Assembly (NCBI RefSeq): GCF_001263175.1
Contig: NZ_CP012332.1
Span: forward strand, 1,795,501-1,859,500
Reading direction: 5' to 3'
DNA length: 64,000 nt
Origin: Vulgatibacter incomptus
GTDB taxonomy: Bacteria; Myxococcota; Myxococcia; Myxococcales; Vulgatibacteraceae
The translations under genes were made by a program, and so were the position numbers. A model generated the notes under the pieces. It did no database searches and was not told the origin of the DNA. It saw only the letters and a list, made by a program, of their open reading frames with translations. Shown piece after piece: positions 1 through 9,101 of this stretch. Every line of letters starts with the position of its first letter. Position 1 is the first letter of the stretch.

Positions 1-141
1 GCTGCGTACGAATGCGTGGGCGGGGCTCAACCAGAAGCACGCGATCAACGCCGGGAGCCAGACCCCACTCCGTACCGCCGTGCCCCCGCCCCCCGAACGC
101 GGAGACCCGCCCCCCCGATCCCCCATCCCGCCCTCCCCGAC

Positions 142-1050
142 CTACACCCTTCGAGCCTCCTTCCCGCGCGCGAGGCGGATGATCGCCGCCGCCGCGAAGA
201 GGAGCCCGAAGAGATCCGTCGCGCCGCCCGCCGACGAGCACCCGACGGTGCTCGCGTTGCTGCGCGATCGGCCGGTGCCGCACTCGGCGTCGTCGCGGTG
301 CGTGCCGCAGGTGCGCGTCGCCCGCCCCGAGGGATAGATGGCGCAGAGCGCGTCGAGGTCGTCCTTGCCGAGCACGCGCTTGCTCGTCTCCCCGATGGCC
401 GCGCTCGGATACATGGAGGCGTCGGCGAATCGGCTGTGATCCAGGCCGATGAAGTGGCCGATCTCGTGAACGAGCGTGTTCTGCAGATCCATCGAGACGC
501 AGCCGCGCTCGTCCGTCTTCTTGCAGGCCGGCCCGTCGACCGCCGTGAAGCGGAACGAGGCCGCGTTGAACTCGACGTCCGCGTCTTTGATCTCGCCCGT
601 GCAGCTCGAGTAGGTGACGGTCGTCACGGCGATGAGCGCGTCGTCGAAGTCCCAGCAGTCGTGCTGGGCCGCGCAGCTCCCCTTCTTGAGGCAAGGGTCG
701 CCCGGGGAGACGACGTCGGCGCAGCGCGCGTCGCGGAAGAGGATCGTGTTCGAGTTCGATCCACCCTGCGAATAGCCCACCGACCGCGGGACCGACGACT
801 GCTCGGAGAACGAGAGGTCCGTGCAGCCCTGGCTCTCCCACGCCCGGAACGACGCGCGGAAGGCCGCGAGGCTCTCATTGGTGGAGAGGGGCCCACCCAG
901 GGGCGAGGCGGGTGCCCAGGAGAGGCGGCGCTCCGGCCAGGAGAGGCAGATGCCGTAGCCGGGGACCGTGGACTGCTGCCATGCCGCAGCCGGCAGCGCG
1001 ATGCCGCCCGCGACGAGCGCCACCAGGAAGGCGAGAAGGGATCGGGTCAT
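142..1050 (-). CDS. Matrixin-like zinc metalloprotease with MYXO-CTERM-like tail
   Basis: Probable secreted metalloprotease of 302 residues. A signal peptide (MTRSLLAFLVALVAGG) is followed by a body with several Cys residues and the zinc motif HEIGHFIGLDHS, which matches HExxHxxGxxH of metzincins of the M10 type. The C-terminus has a Gly-Cys-Ser motif, a short hydrophobic segment and a basic end, the layout of MYXO-CTERM sorting tails that are processed and anchored at the myxobacterial surface. The start at 1050 is chosen because the frame upstream of it lacks a signal peptide and because it overlaps the stop of the upstream gene as ATGA. Family knowledge supports proteolysis; the substrate is unknown. 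Confidence 0.85.
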   Translation of the reverse strand: MTRSLLAFLVALVAGGIALPAAAWQQSTVPGYGICLSWPERRLSWAPASPLGGPLSTNESLAAFRASFRAWESQGCTDLSFSEQSSVPRSVGYSQGGSNSNTILFRDARCADVVSPGDPCLKKGSCAAQHDCWDFDDALIAVTTVTYSSCTGEIKDADVEFNAASFRFTAVDGPACKKTDERGCVSMDLQNTLVHEIGHFIGLDHSRFADASMYPSAAIGETSKRVLGKDDLDALCAIYPSGRATRTCGTHRDDAECGTGRSRSNASTVGCSSAGGATDLFGLLFAAAAIIRLARGKEARRV

Positions 1051-1646
1051 GGTCTGACCGCCCTTACCTTTGCCTGGAGCTTGCCCACGGGCACGGGCTC
1101 GCGGAGCGGCGACTCCACGGGCTTCAGCGTCCCCGGCTCGACGAGCTCGAGGCCCGAGAGCTGCTGGACCGCGAGCTCGTTCCCCGCCGAATCCACCTGC
1201 ACCGAGAGCTTGCCCTGGGCCATGCCCACGATGCTCGAGACCTTTCGGGACGTGCCGAGGCGGCGAAGGAAGACGACCGCGTCCTCCCCGACCTCGAAGC
1301 TGGGCGCGCCCATCACCTTCTGGTCGATCCCGTCGAGGGAGCCGCCGGGCACCTGAATCTCCAGGGTGGACCCCGGGTTTCCCTTCCACGCCTCCGAGAC
1401 CTCGAGGGTCACCACCGTGTAGACCCGCTTCCCGTCCGGGGTGAACCTCGACTCGGTGGCCTTCACCTTCCCGCGGACGACGGTGTCCGAACGCTGCGTG
1501 AGCGCGTCCACCGAGAGGGGAAGCATCAGCGACGCGCCGGCCGGAACAGCGGCGAGAAGGAGCCCGAGAAGGACCAGTTGCAGGAGTCGTCGTGCCAATC
1601 GGGCCTCCGAGGGAGCCGTCCTTGGGCCGGTCGATGCGGGAACCAT
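1047..1646 (-). CDS. Exported protein co-transcribed with matrixin-like protease
   Basis: A 199-residue exported protein of unknown function. The ATG at 1646 is preferred because it is followed within about 15 residues by a hydrophobic signal-peptide core (LLQLVLLGLLLAAVPAGAS). The mature part is beta-rich and includes DTVVRGKVKATESRF and a VYTVVTLEVSEAWKG strand typical of small exported domains found next to matrixin-like proteases. The stop overlaps the protease start by four bases, so the two are translationally coupled. It may act as a chaperone, inhibitor or partner of the protease; that role is inferred from position only. Later starts could also fit. Confidence 0.7.
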   Translation of the reverse strand: MVPASTGPRTAPSEARLARRLLQLVLLGLLLAAVPAGASLMLPLSVDALTQRSDTVVRGKVKATESRFTPDGKRVYTVVTLEVSEAWKGNPGSTLEIQVPGGSLDGIDQKVMGAPSFEVGEDAVVFLRRLGTSRKVSSIVGMAQGKLSVQVDSAGNELAVQQLSGLELVEPGTLKPVESPLREPVPVGKLQAKVRAVRP

Positions 1647-1765
1647 GCCGGGCTCTCCGGCACCTCGTCGATCGAGCCGAACCGGGGCGGACGATAGCAC
1701 GGGAAAGGCGTGCGCGGCCGCAGGCGACCTGCTAAATCGGGCCCAATTCCATAGAGGTAGAATCC

Positions 1766-3178
1766 ATGTCCGACAAGCCTCGCGTCCGATTCGCCCCCTC
1801 CCCCACGGGGTATCTCCACATCGGCGGCGCCCGCACCGCCCTCTTCAACTGGCTCTACGCCCGTCACAACGGAGGAACCTTCGTCCTCCGGATCGAGGAC
1901 ACGGACAAGGAGCGGAGCACCGACGAGAACACGGCGGCGATCCTCGAGGGTCTGCGCTGGCTCGGCCTCGACTGGGACGAGGGCCCCGACGCGGGCGGCC
2001 CCCACACGCCCTACTTCCAGTCGCAGCGCGGTGACCTCTACCGGGGCTACATCCAGCGCCTCCTCGACGAGGGCAAGGCCTACCCCTGCTACTGCACCGC
2101 CGAGGAGCTCGAGGCGAAGAAGGCGGCTGCCCAGGCGGAGAAGCGCCAGTACCGCTACGACCGCACCTGCCGCGACCGCACGGATCGGCCCGACCTGCCC
2201 CACACCGTGCGCCTCAAGGTGCCCCTCACCGGCACCACCGGCTTCGACGACCTGGTCTACGGCCGGATCGAGGTGGCGAACGAGAACCTGCAGGACTGGA
2301 TCATCGCCCGGACCGACGGCTCCCCCATCTACAACTTCGTCGTGGTCATCGACGACATCGAGATGGGCATCAACCTCGTGATGCGGGGTGAGGACGGCCT
2401 CAACAACACGCAGCCGCAGCTCACCCTCTACCAGGCCCTCGGCGTCACGCCCCCCCGCTTCGCCCACCTGCCCTTCATCCTCGGTCAGGATCGCTCGAAG
2501 CTCAGCAAGCGCCACGGGCCGGTCTCGGTGACCAAGTATCGGGACGAGGGCTTCCTCCCCGAGGCGATGGTGAACTTCCTCGCCCGCATCGGCTGGAGCC
2601 ACGGGGATCAGGAGCTCTTCACCCGCGACGAGCTGATCGAGAAGTTCTCCGTGGAGGCCGTCGGCAACACCGCCGGTGTGTTCCCCGCGGACAAGCTCGT
2701 GTGGATCAACCACGAGCGGATCAAGTCGATGGCGCCGTCCGACCTCGCCAGCCGCGTGGCCCCGTTCGTCGCCAGCGCAGAGCTCCCGGAGCTGCCCCGC
2801 GAGAAGCTCGAGGAGGTCTGCAGGCTCCAGCAGGAGCGCGCCAAGACCCTCGTCGAGCTCGTGGACATCTCCCGCTACTTCTTCGTCCGGGTCCAGCCCG
2901 AGGAGAAGGCGGCGGCCAAGTTCCTCACCGGCCCCTCGCTCGACTACCTGCGCGAGGCCCGCGAGGCGATCGCGTCGGCGGCGGGCCTGGACGAGGGAAA
3001 CCTTGGCCCTGCCTTCACCGCCCTGGCCGAGAAGCACGCCGTGGGCCTCGGCAAGATCGCCCAGCCCCTGCGCGTCGCCCTCACCGGCGGAACGGCCTCG
3101 CCGGGGATCTACGACGTGATCGGCCTGCTGGGTCGCGAGGAATCGCTCGCCCGGATCGACGCCGTCCTTCCCGCGTAA
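1766..3178 (+). CDS. gltX: Glutamate--tRNA ligase
   Basis: Class I aminoacyl-tRNA synthetase of 470 residues that charges tRNA-Glu with glutamate in the cytoplasm. The N-terminus has the RFAPSPTGYLHIGGARTALF segment, which contains the HIGG signature; the KMSKS-like loop is seen as SKLSKRHG. An SR-type insertion with Cys residues (CYCTAEELE) lies between the Rossmann halves, and the C-terminal half is the helical anticodon-binding domain. Length is normal for the family. A purine-rich GAGGTAG stretch lies just upstream of the ATG. The gene sits directly upstream of tRNA-Gln and tRNA-Glu, a sensible grouping because many bacteria of this type make Gln-tRNA through Glu-tRNA-Gln. Confidence 0.97.
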   Translation: MSDKPRVRFAPSPTGYLHIGGARTALFNWLYARHNGGTFVLRIEDTDKERSTDENTAAILEGLRWLGLDWDEGPDAGGPHTPYFQSQRGDLYRGYIQRLLDEGKAYPCYCTAEELEAKKAAAQAEKRQYRYDRTCRDRTDRPDLPHTVRLKVPLTGTTGFDDLVYGRIEVANENLQDWIIARTDGSPIYNFVVVIDDIEMGINLVMRGEDGLNNTQPQLTLYQALGVTPPRFAHLPFILGQDRSKLSKRHGPVSVTKYRDEGFLPEAMVNFLARIGWSHGDQELFTRDELIEKFSVEAVGNTAGVFPADKLVWINHERIKSMAPSDLASRVAPFVASAELPELPREKLEEVCRLQQERAKTLVELVDISRYFFVRVQPEEKAAAKFLTGPSLDYLREAREAIASAAGLDEGNLGPAFTALAEKHAVGLGKIAQPLRVALTGGTASPGIYDVIGLLGREESLARIDAVLPA

Positions 3179-3254
3179 GACGCGTCTGCGAGCGGGTTTC
3201 CGCCGCCTGTAGCGGGGCGGCGGAGAAAAAGTGACGAGTGCCGAATCTTTCCCG

Positions 3255-3283
3255 TTGACCGGAAACGCGGCCTCGCCTAAACA
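3255..3283 (+). promoter_or_regulatory. Probable sigma-70 promoter of the tRNA cluster
   Basis: TTGACC at 3255-3260 and TAAACA at 3278-3283 are separated by 17 bases. The -35 box is one base from consensus and the -10 box is weaker. It lies about 85 bases upstream of tRNA-Gln, in the gap after gltX, and is the best promoter candidate for the tRNA transcript. Confidence 0.5.
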
Positions 3284-3366
3284 CCCTCTCGTCGTCGCGG
3301 CGGCACCGACCAACGGCGAGGAAGACTCCTCACCCGGTCAGTGTTCACCACGAAAGCGAGTCCCGT

Positions 3367-3440
3367 TGGGGGATCGTCTAACGGCAGGACGTATGACTCT
3401 GACTCATACTATCTAGGTTCGAATCCTAGTCCCCCAACCA
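3367..3440 (+). tRNA. tRNA-Gln (anticodon CTG)
   Basis: Acceptor stem TGGGGGA (3367-3373) pairs perfectly with TCCCCCA (3430-3436), followed by discriminator A and an encoded CCA. The anticodon arm is TATGA-CTCTGAC-TCATA, giving anticodon CTG for codon CAG. The T arm is CTAGG-TTCGAAT-CCTAG. All four arms are intact, so this looks functional. Confidence 0.96.
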
Positions 3441-3446
3441 GATTCC

Positions 3447-3478
3447 CAAGCGGTCCACGAAGTAAAAAGGACCGCTTG
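3447..3478 (+). other. Hairpin between the two tRNA genes
   Basis: A perfect 10-bp inverted repeat, CAAGCGGTCC and GGACCGCTTG, with a 12-base loop follows tRNA-Gln by 6 bases. No T tract follows, so it is more likely an RNA-processing or stability hairpin than a full intrinsic terminator. Confidence 0.5.
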
Positions 3479-3559
3479 ACAGCAAAGGGAAGCGGAAGTA
3501 GAAGCCTCCCCCACAGACGGTCAACGAAGGGGAAACCCCGAGTTACCAAAATGATGTGT

Positions 3560-3634
<75 letters not shown>

Positions 3635-3646
3635 CCAGTAGTTGAA

Positions 3647-3682
3647 GGGCCAGCCAGTGAGAGGCTGGCCCTTCTTTTTTTC
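3647..3682 (+). terminator. Intrinsic terminator of the tRNA operon
   Basis: GGGCCAGCC and GGCTGGCCC form a 9-bp G+C-rich stem with a short loop, followed within two bases by a run of T residues (3674-3682). It ends the transcript just after tRNA-Glu and separates it from the kinase gene. Confidence 0.9.
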
Positions 3683-3749
3683 AGCGTACCAATCGCTTCG
3701 GAAGCCTGCGAGTCTGGCACTTGTTTCCTTGTGCTCAGGAGGCCCGAAC

Positions 3750-5453
3750 TTGGAAATCCAGGCAACGCTCTCCGGATCGCGGGGACGGGACGGCGGCTCC
3801 ACCCCGGCCCGTGCCGAGCGGATGGCCTGGCTGGTGCGGCTGCGCTGGACCGCGCTCAGCGGCGTCCTCTTCGCCGCCCTCCTCGCCCCCTTCCTCGGGA
3901 TCGACCGGATCAACGTCCCGGTCCTCTTGGGCGCCGTCGCGGCGGGGGCCCTCTACAACGCCTACCTCGTCCTCGATCTGCGGGAGCACCCGGACCGGAC
4001 CTGGGACCCCTTTTCCCAGGCGGTGGCGGACTTCGGCGCCCTGACCGTCGTCCTCTGGGCCTCGGGCGGCGTCCGCAACCCCTTCATCTCGCTGTACTTC
4101 GTCCACGTGCTCCTGGTGAGCGTGCTCTCCGGCAGGAGGGCCGCCCTCGCGGCCTCCGCGGTCGCGCTCCTCTGCGCCGGGCTGCTCGTGGCGGCCGACG
4201 CCGTTCCCTTCCTCCGGATCTCCTCCTTCACGGTCGATCCGAATCTCTCCGGGCTGCTCGACACGTCGGCCTTCGTGGTCACGCTCCTCGCCGCGGCCTA
4301 CGTGGCCAACCGCGCCGCGAGCGAGCTGGAGCTGCGGCGGCGGGAGGCCAAGGTCCTCCGCCGCGCCCAGGAGCGGGACGCCGAGATCCTGCTCGCCGCC
4401 CTCGACCGGCTCGAGGTGGGCGTCGAGATCCTCCAGCCGGACGGCAGCCCCACCTTCCGAAACCGCCACCTCCTCGAGGGCAGCGCCCTCTCCCCTGCTT
4501 GCCCGCGGCACTCCCAGGCGTGCGAGACGTCCGGCACCGGATGCCCAGTGGACGAGGCGCGTGACGGGCGGAGCGGCTCGTGCCGCTTCTCGAGGATCGA
4601 CGCGGGCGGGCGCGAGCGCGTCATCGAGCTCCTCTCCTTCCCCCTCTCCGACGATCTGCCGGCCCCCGTGCTGCGCCTCCACCTCGACCGGACCGAGAGC
4701 GTCCTCGCCGAGCGGAAGCTCCTCTTCGCCGAGCGCCTGGCCAGCCTGGGACGGACCGTCCAGGCCGTCGCCCACGAGCTCAACACGCCCCTCGCCACCA
4801 TCCAGACCCTCGCCGCCGACATGCGAGCCGCCCTGGAGAGCGCGCCTCCCGAGGCCGCGGAGCTCGCGAAGGATCTGGACGAGTCCGCCCTCGTGATCCT
4901 CGACGAGATGAGGCGCTGCCGGGCCATCACCCAGGATCTCCTCGCCGGCCGGGAGCAGCTCAACGGAGGCGCCGCCAGCGGCCCTGCCAACGTCGCCGCT
5001 GCCGTGCGCCGCGCCTCCACCCTGGTCTTCGGGACCAGCGCATCAAGGAATCGCCTCGTCCTCGATCCGGCCCTCGATCGGATCTCGGTCTGGATGGGCC
5101 CCGACTCCCTCGTGCAGGTCTTCGTGAACCTGCTCCAGAACGCCGCCGACGTCATCGCGGCGCGCGCCGACGCCAAGGTGAAGGTCCACGGCCTCGCCCG
5201 CGACGGGCGCGTCTCGATCTTCGTCGACGACGAGGGCCCCGGCCTGCCGCCGGGCGCCAAGGACCGGGTCTTCGAGGCCTTCTACACCACCAAGCCGCCG
5301 GGAAAGGGCACCGGGCTGGGCCTCTACACCGCCCTCAGCCTCGTCCGTGAAGCCGGCGGCGAGCTCGCCCTCGGGCCCGCCCCCGGAGGCGGCGCTCGCG
5401 CGACCCTCGAGCTGCCGACCCTCCCGCCGCGCGCAGCAGGTATCGACGAATGA
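3750..5453 (+). CDS. Membrane sensor histidine kinase, RegB/PrrB-like
   Basis: A 567-residue sensor kinase. About six hydrophobic segments fill residues 15-190, and GGVRNPF at about 106-112 matches the GGxxNPF box that binds quinone in RegB-type redox sensors. A PAS-like stretch rich in Cys (around ACPRHSQACETSGTGC) precedes the catalytic core. The H box is AVAHELNTPLATI with the phospho-accepting His near 342; the ATPase has NLLQNAADV, DEGPGLP and GTGLGLY. TTG at 3750 is chosen because AGGAGG lies 7 bases upstream, and an earlier ATG would sit inside the tRNA terminator. It overlaps the regulator by ATGA. Redox sensing is inferred from the box. Confidence 0.9.
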   Translation: MEIQATLSGSRGRDGGSTPARAERMAWLVRLRWTALSGVLFAALLAPFLGIDRINVPVLLGAVAAGALYNAYLVLDLREHPDRTWDPFSQAVADFGALTVVLWASGGVRNPFISLYFVHVLLVSVLSGRRAALAASAVALLCAGLLVAADAVPFLRISSFTVDPNLSGLLDTSAFVVTLLAAAYVANRAASELELRRREAKVLRRAQERDAEILLAALDRLEVGVEILQPDGSPTFRNRHLLEGSALSPACPRHSQACETSGTGCPVDEARDGRSGSCRFSRIDAGGRERVIELLSFPLSDDLPAPVLRLHLDRTESVLAERKLLFAERLASLGRTVQAVAHELNTPLATIQTLAADMRAALESAPPEAAELAKDLDESALVILDEMRRCRAITQDLLAGREQLNGGAASGPANVAAAVRRASTLVFGTSASRNRLVLDPALDRISVWMGPDSLVQVFVNLLQNAADVIAARADAKVKVHGLARDGRVSIFVDDEGPGLPPGAKDRVFEAFYTTKPPGKGTGLGLYTALSLVREAGGELALGPAPGGGARATLELPTLPPRAAGIDE

Positions 5454-6835
5454 CCGAACTTCGCCCCCGCATCCTCGTCGCCGACGACGACGCCGCCTTC
5501 CGCCTCGCCATGTCCAAGGCCCTCGGCCGCCTGCGCTTCCAGGTGGAGGAGGCCTCCAGCGGCGAAGAGGCCGTCGCCGCGCTCCGCGCAGGCCGCTCCG
5601 ATGTGGCTTTGTTGGACCTCCAGCTCGGCGACCTCGACGGCCTCGAGGTGCTCCGCCGCGCCAAGGGGAGCCCCACCCGCGTCATCGTCGTCACCGGTCA
5701 CGGCACCATCGCCGCCGCCGTCGAGGCCATGCGCCTCGGCGCCGTCAACTTCGTCCAGAAGCCCGTCGACGCCCCTGCCCTCCTCCCGCTCCTCGAGGAC
5801 GCCGCCGCCATCCGCCCCGAGGCGCCGGAAGCGGCCACCACCGACGCCGCTGCGCTCGGCATGGCGGGCAGCAGCGCCGCCCTCGAGAAGATCCGCGGCC
5901 GAATCCGGAAGGCGGCGCCCACCGACGAGACCGTACTAGTCACCGGCGAGAGCGGCGCCGGCAAGGAGCTCATCGCGCGGGCGCTCCACCAGGAGAGCAC
6001 CCGGGCCTCCGGGCCCTTCGTCGCGATCAACTGCGCGCAGGCCCACCGGGATCTCTTCGATGCCGAGCTCTTTGGATATGTGAGGGGCGCCTTCACCGGC
6101 GCGAGCCAGGATCGCCCTGGCCTCTTCCGCGAGGCCGCCGGCGGATCGCTCTTCCTCGACGAGGTGGGCGAGCTGCCCCTCACCGCCCAGGCAAAGCTCC
6201 TCCGGGTGCTCGAGACCCGCACCGTGAGGCCCGTGGGCGGCACGCGGGAGGTGCCCATCGACGTCCGTGTCATCGCCGCCACCAACCGCGACCTCGCCGC
6301 CGAGGTGCGCTCCGGGGCCTTCCGCGAGGACCTCTTCTTCCGCTTGAACGTGCTCTCGATCGAGGTCGTCCCCCTGCGCGAGAGGCGCGAGGACATCGAG
6401 CCCATCGCGCGGCACCTCCTCGGCCGGATGCGCAAGGAAGGCGGCCGCGAGCTGGCGCTGGACCCCGACGCTCTCGCCGAGCTGTTGCGCTACGACTGGC
6501 CGGGCAACGTGCGCGAGCTGGCCAACGTGCTCAAGCGCTCCGCCATCTTCGCCCAGGGCGCTACCATCCCCGCCGACGAGGTACGAGAGGCAATCGGCGC
6601 CTCGATCTTCGGGCACCCGGAGGCGAGGGCCGCACGCGAAGCGCCGCCGCCCCGCGAAGCCCACGAGGCGGACTCAGACCTCACCCTCGCCGACCTCGAG
6701 AAGCGCCACATCCTCGATACCTTCGAGCGGATGGGCGAGAACGTGACGCGGACTGCCCAGGCTCTCGGGATCGACCGGCGCACGCTGCAGCGCAAGCTGA
6801 AGAGCTTTGGCCGAGAGACCGCCGACGAGGGTTGA
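5450..6835 (+). CDS. NtrC-family sigma-54-dependent response regulator
   Basis: A 461-residue regulator partnered with the upstream kinase through a 4-base ATGA overlap. The receiver domain (about 1-120) has the acidic pair after ILVADDD, phospho-acceptor Asp near 56 (LLDLQ), Thr near 82 and Lys near 104 (FVQKPVD). The AAA+ domain has Walker A GESGAGKE, the sigma-54 contact loop GAFTGA and Walker B FLDEVGEL. A Fis-type helix-turn-helix (TRTAQALGIDRRTLQRKLK) closes the protein. Classical members bind upstream sites and open sigma-54 promoters after phosphorylation. Unlike true RegA partners, which lack an AAA+ domain, this pairs a RegB-like sensor with an NtrC-like output. Targets are not visible here. 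Confidence 0.93.
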   Translation: MTELRPRILVADDDAAFRLAMSKALGRLRFQVEEASSGEEAVAALRAGRSDVALLDLQLGDLDGLEVLRRAKGSPTRVIVVTGHGTIAAAVEAMRLGAVNFVQKPVDAPALLPLLEDAAAIRPEAPEAATTDAAALGMAGSSAALEKIRGRIRKAAPTDETVLVTGESGAGKELIARALHQESTRASGPFVAINCAQAHRDLFDAELFGYVRGAFTGASQDRPGLFREAAGGSLFLDEVGELPLTAQAKLLRVLETRTVRPVGGTREVPIDVRVIAATNRDLAAEVRSGAFREDLFFRLNVLSIEVVPLRERREDIEPIARHLLGRMRKEGGRELALDPDALAELLRYDWPGNVRELANVLKRSAIFAQGATIPADEVREAIGASIFGHPEARAAREAPPPREAHEADSDLTLADLEKRHILDTFERMGENVTRTAQALGIDRRTLQRKLKSFGRETADEG

Positions 6836-7412
6836 GCTCGCTTCTTCGCGGCTATTAGACGCCGCACCTCATCTAGGGTTGGTGTCCACAAAGGGGGAGC
6901 AGGGCGACTGTAGCGCAGGAGCCCTCCTTCGCCCGGTCGCGAAAACCCGAGGGCTGACCCGCGCCATACGTGGCGGATCGATTTCGGTTCTATCCCATCG
7001 CCGCATAGCTCCCGCAGCAATCAGGCACCGGCAGAGCATTCAAAGACCCGAGGTTGACCTACGAGTGGGCCGGCAGTGGGGAGCCAGCTCTTGCAAGAGC
7101 CATTATCGCAGACGCCCAAAGGCACACCGTCCTTCGCAGCCAAAACAGTCGGAGAATAGGGCAAACGGCGCCTGCAGACTACAAACTCAACTGCCAAATA
7201 AATTAACAATAAATCAATATACAATCAGCCAATATCAGCAGGCAAAGAATCTCCATTGCCCGAGATTACAAGATCGCCGATGAAAACCAGTTTTGCTCCT
7301 TCACCGAGACGGCGCAATCGGCGTCAGGAAGGATGAATACTTCTTGAGAGTTCAACCAAAAGGGGCCAGTAGTCGGAGTCCGGGACTAAGGCTCGAACGA
7401 TGCTGGAGCCGA
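6836..7412. other. Gene-poor, lower-GC junction at left edge of the accessory island
   Basis: No convincing gene. Composition drops sharply from about 7150 onward, with A/T-rich stretches around 7190-7260 unlike the flanking core. GGTGTCCACAAAGGGGGAG near 6881 resembles the right terminal repeat of IS3-family elements (GGTGTCC followed by a G-rich run). The junction marks the change from core genes to the Lamassu-like operon, whose last stop codon is at 7413. Confidence 0.5.
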
Positions 7413-9101
7413 TCAACTAAAGATGGACCTGAGCATTGGGCCGATCTCCTCAAACACCGAATCATACTCCGCCACAGACAGGACTTCATACTTTCTCTCC
7501 AACTCAATTCGCAGTCCACCGAAATCCACGTCGCAATCATCGACAAGTCCCATGATAAGCTGAGAGTCCTTGGGTCTATTTCGCTGAATAAAACTCAGCA
7601 TTGACCTCAGATTCTCAGGATCCTGCTCCTGCTGATTGACGGTGTCAATAACGACAGGAAAGAACGAGTGACTCTCTTTTTCCCTTATCATCTTCAGAAT
7701 TGAAAACACGTACGCAAGAACCAGGCGCGGCCCGTCGCTACCGGTGCCAGAAACAGAGCCGGCAACGCTCTTGTACGTGTGCTCGGGGACCGAGTGGACA
7801 TTGAGCTCGAACAGGTGACTACGCATGTGCTCCAGATACCGTTCATTCAGCTTCCTCTGTCGCTTAGTATCAGTAAGAGCATTCCGTTCGAGTGTCGCTT
7901 GGCGAAGGCCCTCCTCGATCTCTGTCACCATTGTCTGAAGCACCGAAAGATCTTCGGTGATTATAGTTTGAACCTCGCGACGTCCCTCGTTGCGGATTAA
8001 CTCCTGTAGCGTCACCTCCCCTTGTTTGGCCGAAAGCAGGGCCATTGTCTCTTCGAAAATGGACCGATGGGAGTCAAGATTCGACTGAATTGAGATTCGC
8101 TCCTTTTCGATGCCATCGAGATCAATTTCCAACTGCTCTTTAAGCTGAATGCACCGGTCTTCGTCAATCGCGATAGAAAAAAGCTCGACGAAGCCATTGT
8201 CGTGCTCAACTCCGCAGGTAGGACAGGCTATGGTCTCTGGCAACCTTGCGGAATACTCAAAATCACGATGAAGCTCGGCCTGCGAAACCTCCAGCATCTG
8301 CTGTTGCGTCCGAATTGCCGTCGCTCGCAACTCGCAATCAACCAGTTGATTTCTGAACTCTTCCTCCTTTGTCTTGATTTCGTTACATCGGGACAAGAGA
8401 TCTTGAATCTCTGCCCTATACTCATCAAGATTGACGTTGAAGCTTCCGACCCTCAACCGAACGCCAACCTGAGACTGTATGCCTTGTAGCGCATCTCGCT
8501 TTTGTCGAGGCTCTTCAACAAGGGAGTTCAATCGCGCGATCTCGCCGTTGGCTTCATAGTATTCATCAGGCTTGAGTCCCGAATGATACTGCGCGACTTG
8601 GACGCGAGGGTTCCGGAACTGGTTGAGGTTCGCGAACGAATTCCAGGGAGCTCCCCAGCCCGTATCCTGATCGATATAGAACGGCAGAAAGAGAAAGGCG
8701 GGCGTGGCGCCGAGCGGCCTTTTCGATTGGTCGATCAACTGGAGGTTGAAGTTGAACGCTTTTGCGATGAATGGTGCAAGTCCAGCCGTCACCGACTTAA
8801 AACGGCCCAAAAACTGCATGTCGCCAGAAAACAATCCAAACGTCGACTTACTCCGAACGATCGCATACGAGAGTCCGTCGATGTCGAATTTGAGCATGGC
8901 AATTGGATCGGCCATCTTCCACTTGTTGCTGATTTTTCCTGGCTCTGCACCCAGCGCCCAGTAGAGTGACTTAATCAGTGACGACTTACCGGTGTCGTTC
9001 TTCCCTGTCAGGAGCGTCGCGCTTGGGTGGAAGCTCACTCGGCGCGCCTTTTTTTCCACCATCGAGAGGAGGCTGAGCTCGCGGAACTTGCAGTCTTTCA
9101 T
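7413..9101 (-). CDS. lmuB: Lamassu-like LmuB, SMC/Rad50-like ATPase
   Basis: A 562-residue ATPase of SMC/Rad50 type. Walker A is TGKNDTGKSS at about 32-41. A long charged, coiled-coil-like middle is interrupted by CPTCG at about 293-297, which fits a Rad50-like zinc hook. Near the C-terminus, FFPVVIDTVNQQEQD (about 480-494) is the Walker B region in the form seen in LmuB-type proteins, and SGTGSDGPRLVLAYV is the likely ABC signature. It overlaps the stop of the nuclease gene by four bases (ATGA). In Lamassu, LmuB is thought to sense aberrant DNA ends and license the LmuA nuclease, causing abortive infection. GC is lower than the neighbours, suggesting transfer. Confidence 0.85.
   Translation of the reverse strand: MKDCKFRELSLLSMVEKKARRVSFHPSATLLTGKNDTGKSSLIKSLYWALGAEPGKISNKWKMADPIAMLKFDIDGLSYAIVRSKSTFGLFSGDMQFLGRFKSVTAGLAPFIAKAFNFNLQLIDQSKRPLGATPAFLFLPFYIDQDTGWGAPWNSFANLNQFRNPRVQVAQYHSGLKPDEYYEANGEIARLNSLVEEPRQKRDALQGIQSQVGVRLRVGSFNVNLDEYRAEIQDLLSRCNEIKTKEEEFRNQLVDCELRATAIRTQQQMLEVSQAELHRDFEYSARLPETIACPTCGVEHDNGFVELFSIAIDEDRCIQLKEQLEIDLDGIEKERISIQSNLDSHRSIFEETMALLSAKQGEVTLQELIRNEGRREVQTIITEDLSVLQTMVTEIEEGLRQATLERNALTDTKRQRKLNERYLEHMRSHLFELNVHSVPEHTYKSVAGSVSGTGSDGPRLVLAYVFSILKMIREKESHSFFPVVIDTVNQQEQDPENLRSMLSFIQRNRPKDSQLIMGLVDDCDVDFGGLRIELERKYEVLSVAEYDSVFEEIGPMLRSIFS

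Noticed and set aside
2-337. Possible 3' end of a gene entering from the left edge
   Set aside because: The frame is open but runs antisense through the conserved end of the matrixin-like gene and its translation is Pro/Arg-rich low complexity.
6807-7283. 158-codon frame after the NtrC-like gene
   Set aside because: It begins inside the regulator gene, crosses the composition break, and shows no domain or start signal.
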